This document shows positions 26,313-32,896 of a stretch of 32,896 bases of DNA, one piece after another. The notes beneath the pieces are model-generated. The model had not been told where the DNA came from, did no database searches, and saw only the letters and a program-made list of their open reading frames with translations. Origin of the DNA: Legionella moravica DSM 19234 (GTDB lineage: Bacteria > Pseudomonadota > Gammaproteobacteria > Legionellales > Legionellaceae). Made by a program: the position numbers and the translations under genes. Every line of letters starts with the position of its first letter. Positions within the stretch are counted from its first letter, which is position 1. The stretch covers positions 1 to 32,896 of the forward strand of contig NZ_AUHS01000033.1 in assembly GCF_000423305.1 (NCBI RefSeq), read 5' to 3'.

Positions 26313-26342
26313 ACTATAGAAACACATTTCTTCACCAGTCAA
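26313..26342 (-). promoter_or_regulatory. Sigma-70 promoter of the mraZ operon
   Basis: On the minus strand TTGACT (26342-26337) and TATAGT (26318-26313) are separated by 18 nt. The predicted start is near 26306, giving a leader of about 69 nt before the mraZ ATG at 26237. It is the only good -35/-10 pair seen upstream of the cluster. Confidence 0.6.
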
Positions 26343-26837
26343 GCCGAAAACCCACTTTTTGGTATATTTATTTGATATTTTAATAAACAAAAGCTGGTGA
26401 TGTTCAAATTTATATGTGAAAGATAAAAATGAGAGCACAAATTAAAGTCAAAAGGAGATTGAATCGAACAAGGGTTGCTGTCGCAATCATTATATCACCC
26501 TATCCCTCTCCCCCACACTTCGTGTGAAGGGGAATGATAGGTTAAACAACAGGAGCCTGTTTGCTAGCAACTGTCTCTTAATCACATCTTGCCCACGACC
26601 AACGGATTTGATCGCATAACCAGGATGGCTGTGCTAAAACATGAGATCCCGCGGTCACGGCCACGGGAATTCGCTTGATATGTATGTACATGCTGCATTT
26701 CGAATTTCCGCGGCTGCAACCGCGGAAACCAGAATGTAAAACAGAACTGATTTTTCGACGATGTGTATAAGATTCAGTTGCAAGCAAGCGGGCAAGTGCA
26801 ATTTGGACTGGAAAGAATCCTTTCATCAATCAACAAG
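26343..26837. other. Gene-free stretch with GC-rich palindromes between coaX and mraZ
   Basis: About 500 bp without a credible gene. An imperfect CCCTCTCCCC-type palindrome lies at about 26503-26540. Two compact hairpins follow: 26648-26654 with 26661-26667 (CCCGCGG, one mismatch) and 26705-26713 with 26720-26728 (TTTCCGCGG, perfect 9-bp arms, 6-nt loop). An 83-codon open frame on the minus strand (26829-26578) runs through both hairpins and is Cys/Arg/Ser-rich without family features. I regard it as the shadow of a dispersed repeat, not a gene. Confidence 0.6.
26648..26728. repeat. Pair of GC-rich hairpins, REP-like
   Basis: Two SacII-like cores (CCGCGG) 57 nt apart, each at the centre of one arm of a hairpin: 26648-26667 with 7-bp arms and one mismatch, and 26705-26728 with 9-bp perfect arms. 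The spacer is AT-richer and contains GTATGTACATGC. This paired layout is typical of bacterial interspersed palindromic elements. Copy number elsewhere cannot be seen here. Confidence 0.55.
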
Positions 26838-27605
26838 CTATACATTCATCAAAGATGCCAATCGAATCCCCTGAAGCACTAAATCAGGAACCAGATGATC
26901 ATACAAATCCTGTTTATCAAATAATGAGGCAAAACCTCCTGTAGCGAGTACTAATGCTTTTTTTCCAGCAAAGGATTCCTGATTAATTCGGTGTATTAAC
27001 TCTTTGCAAGCACCTAAAACACCGTAATACACTCCAGACTGAATGCTTTCGATGGTAGAACGCCCAACGACACTTTCAGTTTTAATAATTTCAACGGAAG
27101 GTAATTTGGCGGTATTATTTGATAACGCATCAACAGATAATCGAACTCCTGGCAAAATAGCTCCCCCAAGATACGCTTTTTGAGCGGTAATCACACAAAA
27201 AGTAGTTGCTGTGCCAAAATCGATCACGATAATATTTTGATTGGGATAAATGTGGGTTGCTGAAATTGAATTGGCAATCCTGTCCGCACCTACCTCTATT
27301 GGATTGCGGTATTTGATATTCAAACCTGTTTTAACCCCTGCTTGTAAAAAAAAGGGTTCTGATGAGAAATATTTGACACAAGCTGCTCGCAATGAGTAAT
27401 CTAATTGAGGAACTACGGAACAAATGCCAATTTGTTTAATTCTGTCTGGAGAACAATTATTTTCACGCAGAACACTTTTTAAAAAGATACCCAACTCATC
27501 GGAAGTGCTCACTTTAGAGGTATGTCGAAAACGAAGCTTTATCTCGTCGCCATCAAAAACTCCACCATATATGTGAGAATTTCCAACATCAATACATAAA
27601 ATCAT
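26838..27605 (-). CDS. coaX: Type III pantothenate kinase
   Basis: 255 residues, normal for CoaX. It phosphorylates pantothenate, the first committed step of coenzyme A synthesis, and belongs to the ASKHA fold. The N-terminal phosphate-binding motif IDVGNSHIYGGVFDG is at about 5-19, the adenosine or substrate motif GADRIANSISA at about 103-113, and a second IDFGTATTFCVI at about 129-140. PGVRLSVDAL and LATGGFASLF complete the family pattern. Type III enzymes are insensitive to CoA feedback. The gene is separated from mraZ by 600 bp and has its own promoter. Confidence 0.95.
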   Translation of the reverse strand: MILCIDVGNSHIYGGVFDGDEIKLRFRHTSKVSTSDELGIFLKSVLRENNCSPDRIKQIGICSVVPQLDYSLRAACVKYFSSEPFFLQAGVKTGLNIKYRNPIEVGADRIANSISATHIYPNQNIIVIDFGTATTFCVITAQKAYLGGAILPGVRLSVDALSNNTAKLPSVEIIKTESVVGRSTIESIQSGVYYGVLGACKELIHRINQESFAGKKALVLATGGFASLFDKQDLYDHLVPDLVLQGIRLASLMNV

Positions 27606-27637
27606 TATAGCGTTCTACCCTGAATAAAAAAATCACG

Positions 27638-27666
27638 ATAGTATGATGTGGTTCAATTATTATCAA
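27638..27666 (-). promoter_or_regulatory. Sigma-70 promoter of coaX
   Basis: On the minus strand TTGATA (27666-27661) and TACTAT (27643-27638) have an ideal 17-nt spacer. The predicted start near 27631 gives a leader of about 26 nt before the ATG at 27605, which is preceded by GGGTAG. The pair fits with the terminator of the upstream gene lying at 27732-27758. Confidence 0.6.
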
Positions 27667-27731
27667 GTCCTGATACACTCGTATAAATACTCACTGGACT
27701 TACGAAAAACCCTGAATAGAGGCAAAAGCCC

Positions 27732-27758
27732 AAAAAAAAGCCCTGTAAATTACAGGGC
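27732..27758 (-). terminator. Intrinsic terminator after the L,D-transpeptidase gene
   Basis: The sequence 27740-27758 is an almost perfect palindrome (GCCCTGTAA and its complement). On the minus strand it is followed by eight T residues (27739-27732). It lies 34 nt past the stop of the minus-strand gene that ends at 27792. A textbook rho-independent terminator. Confidence 0.9.
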
Positions 27759-27791
27759 AGTAGTGGAGAAGCGTTTATATTGAATCTATTC

Positions 27792-28349
27792 TTAGTATGG
27801 CTTAACAATTACAGAAGTTCCAACATCAATAAAATTCTGATTCAACCATTTTGCAGCGCTGGGTAACACCCTGATGCATCCATGGCTTGCATTGTAATTA
27901 GGTACTTCATAGGCTGCATGTATCGAGTATCCGCCACTAAAGTGCATGCAATAAGGCATTTTCGCACCGCCCCCTGTTTCTATAGGATAGATGCTGGATT
28001 TGCAATCTTCCCCTTTTTTCGAATAAACCTTAAAGGTACCTGTTACCGTTCGACACGATCTGCCCACGTCTTCACAGAAATCTTTTCCTCCTGAAGCGCT
28101 TCCAGTTTTCACCCTGTTACCCTGAGCATCATAGGCTGCCCATGCTGTAGCTTTAGGATCAAACACAAACACTTTTTTCCCGGTAGGCTCTCTTTTTTCA
28201 GGAAAATAATTAGCGCCCTTATGATCTGATTCCATACTCATAGTGTAATGAGTATACCCCGCATCATCGACAATAGCAGTTGACCTATCCATGGAAGCAC
28301 AAGAGGCCGCCAAAGCACAAACAGGTACTAACAGTAGTTGTTTTTTCAC
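27792..28349 (-). CDS. L,D-transpeptidase (YkuD family), probable lipoprotein
   Basis: 185 residues. The start is GTG with GGGAGATATAAA upstream as ribosome-binding site. The N-terminus MKKQLLLVPVCALAASCASM is a signal sequence ending in a lipobox-like AASC, so Cys17 is probably lipidated; the -3 residue is Ala rather than the usual Leu. The YkuD catalytic domain ends in the diagnostic SHGCIR: His156, Gly157, Cys158, Arg160, with a matching earlier His in GGYSIHAAYE. Such enzymes form 3-3 cross-links in peptidoglycan or attach proteins to it in the periplasm. Legionella has several relatives, including the 'enhanced entry' EnhA-type proteins, but which member this is cannot be told. Confidence 0.9.
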   Translation of the reverse strand: MKKQLLLVPVCALAASCASMDRSTAIVDDAGYTHYTMSMESDHKGANYFPEKREPTGKKVFVFDPKATAWAAYDAQGNRVKTGSASGGKDFCEDVGRSCRTVTGTFKVYSKKGEDCKSSIYPIETGGGAKMPYCMHFSGGYSIHAAYEVPNYNASHGCIRVLPSAAKWLNQNFIDVGTSVIVKPY

Positions 28350-28425
28350 TTTATATCTCCCTCTTTTTTTTTATTGTATCGGGAGATTTTGAAATAGGTT
28401 TAGCTTTTTTGATAAAATATTTTAA

Positions 28426-28830
28426 CTATTTGTATTTTTTGTGATCTCGAAGCTCACTTAGTAGGCTTTTTTGTGCTTCTTTAGGAACCATGCTGATTAG
28501 AACCAGAGCCAACTGCCTATCTGAACACTCAAAGCATCCACCGCGTGGAGGCATTGCATTAAAACCTTCATCAGTGTGCATAAAAAGAACGTCAAACCCT
28601 TGCTTCAATCTTATTTTCCAATCGGCTTCCTCACCGATTCGTGGAGCACCGAGTGAAATCAAGGGTTTTTGAGCATGGCAGTTGGCGCAATAATGGCTAT
28701 AAATCTGTTCGCCCTCATCTTTTGCCCCTTCAACTGACTTTAAAAAATCTTGTGGATGATGGCTCTCGGAATAAGCCGTTCCAGTAAACACGCATAAAAT
28801 CAACAGGTAGACAGTGAAATAGTCTCTCAT
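28426..28830 (-). CDS. Cytochrome c5-like monohaem protein
   Basis: 134 residues. A signal peptide (about 1-21, ending TAYSES) directs it to the periplasm. Haem is attached at C48-A-N-C51-H52 (HYCANCHAQ). The likely sixth ligand is Met93 in NAMPPRGG. The extra cysteine pair Cys99/Cys102 (GGCFECS) is typical of the c5 subgroup, where it forms a disulfide. It would shuttle electrons between membrane complexes and a terminal oxidase. It has a good ribosome-binding site (AGGAGTATAAC) and is divergent from flgA. Confidence 0.9.
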   Translation of the reverse strand: MRDYFTVYLLILCVFTGTAYSESHHPQDFLKSVEGAKDEGEQIYSHYCANCHAQKPLISLGAPRIGEEADWKIRLKQGFDVLFMHTDEGFNAMPPRGGCFECSDRQLALVLISMVPKEAQKSLLSELRDHKKYK

Positions 28831-28847
28831 GTTATACTCCTGAAAAT

Positions 28848-28863
28848 TGGCGTAAATATTGCT
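28848..28863 (+). promoter_or_regulatory. Sigma-54 (RpoN) promoter of flgA
   Basis: TGGCGTAAATATTGCT matches the -24/-12 consensus TGGCRYRNNNNTTGCW at every fixed position. GG (28849-28850) and GC (28861-28862) are separated by exactly 10 nt. The predicted start near 28874 leaves a 44-nt leader before the flgA GTG. RpoN and FleQ are known to drive class II flagellar genes in Legionella. The site lies in the 87-nt gap shared with the cytochrome gene. Confidence 0.75.
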
Positions 28864-28917
28864 AGGGATTCAATACTCATAATAAATGAGTCAATAAATA
28901 GAAAAAGGATTCATGTT

Positions 28918-29619
28918 GTGAAAAAGAGCATACTAAGTGTTTTAACATTTTTTGCAAGCTTCTGTTTATATGCAGACCTGAGCCAATCGCTCGATTTAAT
29001 AAAAAATAAAATTGAATCACATGTTTTAAATGAACTGACCACCTATACCGAAGGAAAAATTGAAGTACAAGCAGATCAACTGGATCCACGCTTAAACCTC
29101 AGGGCTTGTGCAGAAAACAAACTTGAGATTTTTAACCCGTATAAAACCCCCATGCTCAATACCAATACAATGGGGATCAAATGTTTAGAAGAAGACAATC
29201 ATTGGACCTTATACGTTCCCGTAAAAATTAGCGTTTTAAAAACAGTATTAGTTGCAAAGCGGGCATTGGTTAAAGGAAGTCGAATCACGAGCAATGATCT
29301 TTATCCAATGGAGATGGATGCCCAAAAATTAAAACAAGGATATTTTACTGACCCTAAAGAATTAATTGGACTTATCTGTAAGCATGATATAACCCCGGAT
29401 AGTCCCCTTAACTCGTTTAATATTGAATTAGCAAAGCTGGTTCATAGAGGTGATCAGGTGACCATCGTGGCAACGAATGACTATTTAACAGTGAGTATGG
29501 ATGGGATTGCATTGGATGAAGGAGTACTTGGTGATTCGATTAAAGTAAAAAATCTGTCCTCAAAACGAGTTATAGATGCACAGGTAACTGGGGAAAAAAA
29601 AGTAGCCGTTGTTTTATAG
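28918..29619 (+). CDS. flgA: Flagellar basal body P-ring formation protein FlgA
   Basis: 233 residues starting at GTG with AAAAAGG 8-9 nt upstream. The out-of-frame ATG at 28913 stops after one codon. A signal peptide (about 1-20, ending LYADLSQ) sends it to the periplasm, where FlgA acts as chaperone for assembly of FlgI into the P ring. The C-terminal SAF/ChapFlgA domain is clear: VAKRALVKGSRITSNDLYPM (about 112-131), DPKELIGLICKHDITPDSPL, and the closing VHRGDQVTIVATNDYLTVSM with GDSIKVKNLSSKRVIDAQVT. Transcribed from a sigma-54 promoter; flgM and flgN follow in the same direction. Confidence 0.95.
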   Translation: MKKSILSVLTFFASFCLYADLSQSLDLIKNKIESHVLNELTTYTEGKIEVQADQLDPRLNLRACAENKLEIFNPYKTPMLNTNTMGIKCLEEDNHWTLYVPVKISVLKTVLVAKRALVKGSRITSNDLYPMEMDAQKLKQGYFTDPKELIGLICKHDITPDSPLNSFNIELAKLVHRGDQVTIVATNDYLTVSMDGIALDEGVLGDSIKVKNLSSKRVIDAQVTGEKKVAVVL

Positions 29620-29817
29620 TTGAGATACTACAGCTTTAATCTCTCTGCTTAGCAAGGGAAATAGAGATTATCGTAAACTCAATTATAACGCGCCCCTGGA
29701 CAAATATGGTTTATGTGAAAAAAGGCAGTTCACTGCGTTAATGATGCCCAAATCACTGAATAAACAGCTTTTAATGCCTTAAGTAATTATAAAGATTAAA
29801 AATTAACCGAAATTTAC

Positions 29818-29844
29818 TAAAGAAATCGCAAAAGGAGCCGATAA
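29818..29844 (+). promoter_or_regulatory. Sigma-28 (FliA) promoter of flgM
   Basis: TAAA (29818-29821), 15 nt, then GCCGATAA (29837-29844) is a perfect match to the enterobacterial-type FliA consensus. The predicted start, near 29851, lies inside the longest flgM reading frame, just past its first ATG at 29847. RNA from this promoter would have to be translated from the ATG at 29874, which has GAGG 8 nt upstream. Confidence 0.88.
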
Positions 29845-29846
29845 CA

Positions 29847-30173
29847 ATGTTAAACTTGAATGAGGATATTAGTATGGTTAACCATATCAACGATTCGGCC
29901 AATATGAAATCCATTGATTCAGATAGTCGTCTGAAAGCCAAGACTCATGACGCACAACGTTCTGCCCCTGAGAATACAGCTGTATCTACTGACAGCGTCA
30001 ATCTCAGCGATACCTCAAAGCAATTAGAAGCTCTTAAAGCGTCACTCAAGGATGTACCTGAAATTAATGAAGCACGTGTTTTATATTTTAAAGCAGAAAT
30101 TAATTCAGGCAGCTATCAAATCAACAGCAGCCAAATTGCGATGAACATGTTGAACTCTGTAGAAATGGCTTAA
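29847..30173 (+). CDS. flgM: Anti-sigma-28 factor FlgM
   Basis: 108 residues from the ATG at 29847, or 99 from the ATG at 29874 (MVNHINDSAN). FlgM binds FliA until the hook is complete and is then exported through the flagellum. The N-terminal half is polar and probably disordered. VNLSDTSKQLEALKASLKDV and NEARVLYFKAEINSGSYQIN carry the FlgM C-terminal helices (V.LS......L, R....K..I..G.Y.I) that contact FliA. Both starts have usable ribosome-binding sites: AAAGGAG for the first, which overlaps the FliA promoter, and GAGG for the second. Read-through RNA from flgA could use the first, FliA-made RNA only the second. Confidence 0.93.
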   Translation: MLNLNEDISMVNHINDSANMKSIDSDSRLKAKTHDAQRSAPENTAVSTDSVNLSDTSKQLEALKASLKDVPEINEARVLYFKAEINSGSYQINSSQIAMNMLNSVEMA

Positions 30174-30189
30174 ATATTAGGATGATTTA

Positions 30190-30684
30190 ATGAATAATAA
30201 TAACAATGCAAACAAGCTGATCGGGCATTTAGAGCAAGAAATTAACTGGATCGAAGCGCTTAATATACTATTGGCCGAAGAAAAAAATGTTCTGAGTACA
30301 AGGCAATTTAATCAGCTGGAAGAACTGGCAGAAAAAAAACAGGTTCTGTCTACAAAACTGGAAGAAAGTGCCAAGCAAAGAATAGATCTAATTAACGACA
30401 CACATCCTGAGTCTTCCCCCAACCTCTCCCTACAAGTATTTTTAAAAAATTGCTCTGTAATTGAAGCAAATAAAATAAACACATTAAACACAAAACTGAT
30501 AGAACAGCTATCCATCTGCCGTGACTTAAATACGATAAACGGTCAAGTAATTGCTAGTAATATTTACACGCGTCAACAAATTGTCAACGCGCTGTCAGGA
30601 AATAGAGTAGAGGCGACTAGTATTTATACCTCCAGCGGTGATCTGACCTCCTCGAACAGTACAAATCATCACCAAAAAGCGTGA
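30190..30684 (+). CDS. flgN: Flagellar export chaperone FlgN
   Basis: 164 residues, a little longer than typical (about 140). Predicted long helices at about 8-60 and 75-140 with pattern LEQEINWIEALNILLAEEKN and LEELAEKKQVLSTKLEESAK are characteristic of FlgN, the cytoplasmic chaperone that protects hook-filament junction proteins FlgK and FlgL before export. The last 30 residues are Ser/Thr/Asn-rich and variable. The ATG follows TAGGATGATTTA, 16 nt after flgM, so the two are co-transcribed. Identification rests on position plus helical pattern. Confidence 0.88.
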   Translation: MNNNNNANKLIGHLEQEINWIEALNILLAEEKNVLSTRQFNQLEELAEKKQVLSTKLEESAKQRIDLINDTHPESSPNLSLQVFLKNCSVIEANKINTLNTKLIEQLSICRDLNTINGQVIASNIYTRQQIVNALSGNRVEATSIYTSSGDLTSSNSTNHHQKA

Positions 30685-31133
30685 TTTTCAATAAAATTGT
30701 GTTCTATTGAATGAATGACAGTTATAAGTATATAGAGTAAAAATACTCAAGTAGATGGATATATATGTTACACCTTTATATTCACCTGTTACTTTCAAAC
30801 TTTCAACCTGAAGTCATAAGGATTAAATAATGAAGACTCTGATAACTTTATTGTAAAGCGTTAAAGCATTTTTGGTGTGGGTCTTATTAAAATATAATCT
30901 ATTGATAAAGACTTCGATGCAGTTGATCATCAGCCAATGAGTGCAAATGCAACAGAAAAGTGTGATTTCCATTGAAAAAATACAGCGAATTCTTTTAAAT
31001 CAATAATTTTTAAATATGATTCATCAGTTGTATCTATTGATTCATCTTTAAAAAGCAATCATTTATTTTCTAAATGACACAATTTAACCTGATATACATC
31101 AAGCTTGAATTTTTTAACCATAAATTCCCAAGT
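30685..31133. other. 449-bp gap between flgN and the effector-like gene
   Basis: The gap lies between the 3' ends of two convergent genes and contains no intact gene. Just after flgN there is a weak hairpin (TTCAATA...TATTGAA, about 30690-30714) without a T-run. A decayed small reading frame lies at 30830-30975. The rest is very AT-rich and shows nothing I recognise. Confidence 0.6.
30830..30975 (+). pseudogene. Possible remnant of a small secreted-protein gene
   Basis: TAAGGATTAAATA precedes ATG at 30830, which reads MKTLITLL and then stops. Two frameshifts on, the sequence reads IFGVGLIKI, a stop, and SIDKDFDAVDHQPMSANATE KCDFH before a final stop at 30973-30975. Together these look like a signal peptide plus a short polar mature part that has decayed. 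No relative is recognised. The evidence is weak: a good ribosome-binding site and protein-like composition only. Confidence 0.25.
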
Positions 31134-32465
31134 TTATGCCTGAGAATTGAAGGAGCACTCTGAAACATTTTCCAGCTCATCATTTACGTTGTTATCAATT
31201 GACTGTGAAGAATTACTTGATTGTCCTGGAGCGGTAAAAAAAGACCATGTATTTTGGTGTTGAGGTTTGCTAACGTCCTTAATAAACGATTCAACATCTG
31301 GGTTAGAATTACAATTGAATGCTCTTTTGATGGGTTCGACCACAAATATTTCGACAAAAGTTAACAAAACAGATACAGGAATAACAGGAATTAAAAGTAA
31401 ATAACTTAACAAGAAAACAAAGTTATATTCGTTAGCAAACCAAAGTGTTGCTTGATAAAAATCAAAACCCAAAGTATGGCAATAGCGATTTTCTGTTTCG
31501 ATTATATTGAAAATATCTCGTAAAACTTCCGGATCTATGAAATTCTCGTAAACGTCTATCTTTTTATTATGTACTTGGCCAGGATGTCCCGGCCAGGCAA
31601 TCCCTTTACTCACATCATATCGCTCAATGATGATCTTGGTGAAATCCTCATTAATTGAAATTTCGCAATATTTTCTTGTAGCAGTCCAATGCCCAAATTC
31701 TTCTTGATGAGAAATACGTAAAAATCCTGTATTACTTTTTCGAGTGAAACCTCTTAATGAGGTAAATTTTAAAACTTCATCTATAAACGCTTTATCATCA
31801 AGTTTATTTTCCAAATCATCAAAATTAATTCTGCTCATTATGCCAGTGTCTTTTGCTATTTGATCCAATACGTTCATTTTAAAGTGTCTTTGATTTTCAC
31901 CACGCAGTTTTTCAGAAAGATTATGTAAATCAATATGTTCAAGTTTACCGACAAATTGATTTTCATTAAAATCCTTAACAATATATTCACCATTATTTGC
32001 TAATATTATGGTTCCTGAACAAATGTCATGAATGCCCTCTATATTATCCACCGCTTGAAAATTATAGTTAGTCCAAAGTGAAAGAGTGCCAACTCTCCGT
32101 TTTCCACCAGGACCGATAACTATAAAATATTCTAAATCCGGATTTATATAGATAGTTCCCGGTTTGATCTGCACATTTTCTTCTGATTGAATTAGTTCAA
32201 GTGTATATGGGAGATGCGTCTTTACTTGCATGCTCTCACCTATAAGATTACGAAATCCATGCGTCAAATCAAATACACTTTTATTAAACGAGCGTTCTGC
32301 CAAGCAAAATATTTTCATTGCAATGTACTTTTTCAATAAATCAGGATTTTTTTTAACTTCGCTTATTTTAAAGCCATTACAAAGTTGCTGACGTAAACGA
32401 GGACTGGATTGTTCTGAAAAGAAAAGCTGACAAGCCTGAGTCATTTGTGATTCTGTAGTTGGCAT
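31134..32465 (-). CDS. Membrane-anchored protein of unknown function, Dot/Icm effector candidate
   Basis: 443 residues from the ATG at 32465, which has AAAAAGGAACAAATC upstream. A start nine codons earlier lacks a ribosome-binding site. No family is recognised. Residues about 103-128 and 151-175 look like an internal duplication: GTIYINPDLEYFIVI...VGTL and GTIILANNGEYIVKD...VGKL. Two closely spaced hydrophobic helices at about 349-377 could form a membrane hairpin. The C-terminus is polar and unstructured, rich in Ser, Asn, Gln and Glu (DELENVSECS near the end), like the translocation signals of many Legionella type IV effectors. It stands alone and converges on the flagellar genes. Effector status is inferred. 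Confidence 0.75.
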   Translation of the reverse strand: MPTTESQMTQACQLFFSEQSSPRLRQQLCNGFKISEVKKNPDLLKKYIAMKIFCLAERSFNKSVFDLTHGFRNLIGESMQVKTHLPYTLELIQSEENVQIKPGTIYINPDLEYFIVIGPGGKRRVGTLSLWTNYNFQAVDNIEGIHDICSGTIILANNGEYIVKDFNENQFVGKLEHIDLHNLSEKLRGENQRHFKMNVLDQIAKDTGIMSRINFDDLENKLDDKAFIDEVLKFTSLRGFTRKSNTGFLRISHQEEFGHWTATRKYCEISINEDFTKIIIERYDVSKGIAWPGHPGQVHNKKIDVYENFIDPEVLRDIFNIIETENRYCHTLGFDFYQATLWFANEYNFVFLLSYLLLIPVIPVSVLLTFVEIFVVEPIKRAFNCNSNPDVESFIKDVSKPQHQNTWSFFTAPGQSSNSSQSIDNNVNDELENVSECSFNSQA

Positions 32466-32896
32466 GATTTGTTCCTTTTTTACACAAGACAATTTTTAAT
32501 AATTTAACGCTTAATACAAAAACCTAAATCTATATATTTTAGTTATTATGCACTTGCTGCTACAAACTGTAGATTCCCGAATAGATAGCTTACTGTGCAT
32601 TTATGGCGAAAACGTCCCAGAAAAACACATCAAAACCAGATGTTTTTAAAGTATTTCTTAATTGTTAAATACCAATACGCCGATTATTATTGTACAAAAT
32701 AGATATTAAGCAACCATTAACAATTCATTGGAATATCTTATAGACAATATTGATAATTCGTATCAGATTATCTTTATCAAAAACTCTTCATGTTGTGCCA
32801 ACGATCATCATTAAATGAAGGCTTGGCTTTGAGTGCAGGTTGCACGATCTCTCGACTAAAAAAAGCGGAGTGTACATCAGGTACATGAGCATTTTT
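32466..32896. other. Upstream region of the effector-like gene, no gene seen
   Basis: 431 bp to the window edge, strongly AT-rich. It presumably contains the promoter of the minus-strand gene starting at 32465, but I see no convincing sigma-70, CpxR or PmrA site. The last 60 bp are slightly richer in G and C, with a short inverted motif (GTACATCAGGTACATGAG), and may be the edge of a repeat or gene outside the window. Confidence 0.5.

Noticed and set aside
26578..26829. 83-codon minus-strand reading frame beginning MMKGFFPVQIALARLL
   Set aside because: It runs through two palindromic hairpins, has no family features, and is rich in Cys, Arg and Ser as expected from translated repeats. I treat it as a repeat shadow.
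29640..29675. TAATCTCT...AGAGATTA inverted repeat after flgA as a terminator
   Set aside because: There is no T-run after the stem, and flgM read-through from flgA is plausible, so it is not called.
32466..32560. TTAAG/TTAAA-like motifs upstream of the effector candidate as a PmrA or CpxR site
   Set aside because: The match to either regulator's tandem consensus is poor, and such motifs are frequent in AT-rich DNA.
32836..32852. AGGTTGCACGATC near the window end, identical to 13 bp just inside the ISAs1-type element at about 5394-5406
   Set aside because: A 13-bp match is expected by chance several times in a window of this size, and no terminal repeat or duplication accompanies it.

Overview
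The gene content points to a gammaproteobacterium of the genus Legionella, most likely Legionella pneumophila. The DNA is AT-rich. It carries a type III pantothenate kinase gene next to the start of the division and cell-wall (dcw) cluster, flgA-flgM-flgN flagellar genes with clear sigma-54 and sigma-28 promoters, and very large proteins with eukaryote-like repeats plus effector-like proteins. The species call rests on memory and gene content, not on a search.

Left part (1-7568): a truncated DUF559 gene and a GC-rich palindromic repeat; an etfB-etfA-ald block on the minus strand (electron transfer flavoprotein and alanine dehydrogenase); a membrane protein with a J-domain-like HPD motif; a PAP2 phosphatase; a 423-bp insertion with 59-bp perfect terminal inverted repeats, a 10-bp target duplication and remnants of an ISAs1-type transposase; then a site-2-protease-like M50 peptidase overlapping pdxB.

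Central accessory island (about 7.6-21.0 kb): three giant genes of about 4-4.7 kb. Each encodes a RelE-like N-terminal domain fused to a superfamily-I (UvrD/Rep-like) helicase core and a long C-terminal region. The outer two are close paralogs in inverted orientation. The middle one is divergent and ends in about 15 tandem repeats of about 50 residues that resemble lengthened ankyrin repeats. This trio is the best candidate for an undescribed system.

Right part (21.1-32.9 kb): the start of the dcw cluster on the minus strand (mraZ-rsmH-ftsL-ftsI-murE), with a sigma-70 promoter and candidate MraZ boxes. The cluster stops after murE, where the helicase island begins. Next come coaX, an L,D-transpeptidase lipoprotein, a cytochrome c5-like protein, and the divergent flagellar genes flgA (sigma-54 promoter), flgM (sigma-28 promoter overlapping its first start codon) and flgN. 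The window ends with a decayed small gene and a 443-residue membrane protein that looks like a Dot/Icm effector candidate.
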